A stretch of DNA of 51,460 bases, taken from Methanoregula sp. UBA471 (GTDB lineage: Archaea; Halobacteriota; Methanomicrobia; Methanomicrobiales; Methanospirillaceae). Where the stretch lies: contig DADT01000036.1 of the NCBI GenBank assembly GCA_002495065.1, positions 21,376 to 72,835 of the forward strand. The letters run 5' to 3'. Within the stretch, counting starts at the first letter, position 1, and every line of letters starts with the position of its first letter. Below the pieces are notes generated by a model. The model saw only the letters and a program-made list of their open reading frames with translations. It searched no databases and was not told the DNA's origin. Positions 50,703 to 51,460 of the stretch are shown piece after piece. Made by a program: the position numbers and the translations under genes.

Positions 50703-51460
50703 GTGAAAATGACCGTCATTCTTAAAACAGTCAGAGAAAAGCACCCGGTATGCCTGGTTATTCTGCTGCTGGTAATCCCGGTCCTGATGATAAGTCCGGT
50801 TGCTGCACATCCGCCTTCCGCCATTAACCTTACGTATACCTCTTCCACGAGCGAGCTTGCCGTCACTATCACCCATGCTGTCCGCGATCCTGCTGATCAC
50901 TATATCGATGTGGTCGAGGTGCGTTCAGTGGGGGCGATACTCATCTTAGCGAACTATACAAGCCAGCCAACGGCGGGGACATTTACCTACCAGTACACCG
51001 TCCCGGCAAAAAGCGGGGACCTGCTGGAAGTGAATGCGAGCTGCAATAAGGGCGGATCACTGACGGAAACGGTCCTGGTGCCTGCCGGGGGAACAGCCGC
51101 AGCCCAATCGGGAATCCCGCCAATCCTTCTGCTGCACATGGGACTCATTACCGCCGGTTTCGTCTGCATTGCGACGTCTGCCTATATCGCACGGTTCCAG
51201 AGGAAGTGGACACCGTGGTTCCGGACGCACAAATTACTCTCTCATATTGGTTCTGCGTTTATTGTCGCCGGTCTCGGGGTTGCGGTGTACATGGTCGGAG
51301 CCTCAGGAGGGCCTCATTTCCGGAGCCTTCACGGGAGTATCGGGGGCGGGTTTGCCCTTGCCCTCGTCATTGTGCTGACGATGGGAATCGGGCGGGCGTA
51401 CGTGAAGCATAACAAGCCACTCCTGCGGACCATTCACATCTATATGGGATATCTCACCCT
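50703..51460 (+). CDS. Cytochrome b561-like membrane protein, cut by window edge
   Basis: At least 252 residues with no stop before the right edge. A signal-like helix (VILLLVIPVLMISPVAA region, residues about 18-36) is followed by an extracellular beta-rich domain (NLTYTSSTSELAVTITHAVR to about residue 138), then membrane helices with spaced His: ILLLHMGLITAGF, RTHKLLSHIGSAFI, HFRSLHGSIGG and LLRTIHIYMGYL. These fit a b561-type haem protein that passes electrons across the membrane. The start is GTG at 50703 with GGAG 8 bases upstream; an ATG follows 6 bases later. No electron donor is evident. Confidence 0.7.
   Translation, partial: MKMTVILKTVREKHPVCLVILLLVIPVLMISPVAAHPPSAINLTYTSSTSELAVTITHAVRDPADHYIDVVEVRSVGAILILANYTSQPTAGTFTYQYTVPAKSGDLLEVNASCNKGGSLTETVLVPAGGTAAAQSGIPPILLLHMGLITAGFVCIATSAYIARFQRKWTPWFRTHKLLSHIGSAFIVAGLGVAVYMVGASGGPHFRSLHGSIGGGFALALVIVLTMGIGRAYVKHNKPLLRTIHIYMGYLT

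Overview
The window reads as a chromosomal segment of a methanogenic archaeon of the order Methanomicrobiales, most like Methanoregula and relatives. The pointers are the YcaO/TfuA pair that thioamidates methyl-coenzyme M reductase, an archaeal ATP-dependent DNA ligase, a separate PP-loop subunit of GMP synthase, a Fap7-type adenylate kinase, a CDP-alcohol phosphatidyltransferase, TupABC tungstate transport beside a molybdenum/tungsten storage-type protein, many Thr/Pro-rich lipoproteins and PEGA-type surface proteins. Archaeal TATA elements lie about 25-30 bases before several starts, and some starts look leaderless. The genus is inference; no rRNA or tRNA gene was found.

Layout. 1-4.7 kb: the 5' part of DNA ligase (left edge), a helical hypothetical protein, a metallo-beta-lactamase-fold hydrolase, an ABC-2 exporter pair and a cupin. 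4.8-11.4 kb: a divergent arsenical and thiol-redox island. ArsG-like permease, ArsF-like thioredoxin-fold lipoprotein and ArsR point left. An ArsP-type permease, a small helical protein, a mini-thioredoxin, a DGC protein, ACR3, a ferredoxin:thioredoxin reductase catalytic chain, a second DGC protein and a tandem DUF2703 protein point right as one tight operon. Two matched ArsR-like operators lie between the arms. 11.6-18 kb: a secreted FG-GAP protein, then metal-oxyanion handling: a MoSto-like storage protein, two small genes and tupA, tupB, tupC. 18.3-22.6 kb: a hypothetical gene and two paralogous proteins with a PH-like N-terminus, one membrane helix and a conserved C-terminal beta domain, one of them carrying 45-residue tandem repeats. 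22.6-31.8 kb: a repeat element, UPF0248 and HEAT-repeat genes, hisD, a surface protein, and an overlapping three-gene unit (GT2 glycosyltransferase, TPR-wHTH protein, BrxD-like P-loop ATPase), then a small protein and a hotdog thioesterase. 33.2-39 kb: a housekeeping run of pyrG, guaAB, argD, hisC, adenylate kinase and CDP-alcohol phosphatidyltransferase, with short gaps or overlaps. 39-42.5 kb: a Cys-rich lipoprotein, a repeat-rich gap and ycaO-tfuA. 42.5-51.5 kb: lipoproteins, small hypothetical genes, a TPR protein, a PEGA surface protein and, cut by the right edge, a cytochrome b561-like membrane protein.

The most unusual material is threefold: the arsenical/redox island, which combines two efflux permeases and ACR3 with its own putative thiol electron chain and several Cys-rich proteins of unknown role; the GT2/TPR-wHTH/BrxD-like ATPase unit; and a family of GC-rich, hairpin-forming intergenic elements with about 14-base terminal inverted repeats (copies near 23.1, 39.9 and 48.3 kb, with related pieces near 26.3 and 31.9 kb), one copy of which has its two halves in opposite relative orientation. 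All functions come from reading motifs and family resemblance; no database search was run.
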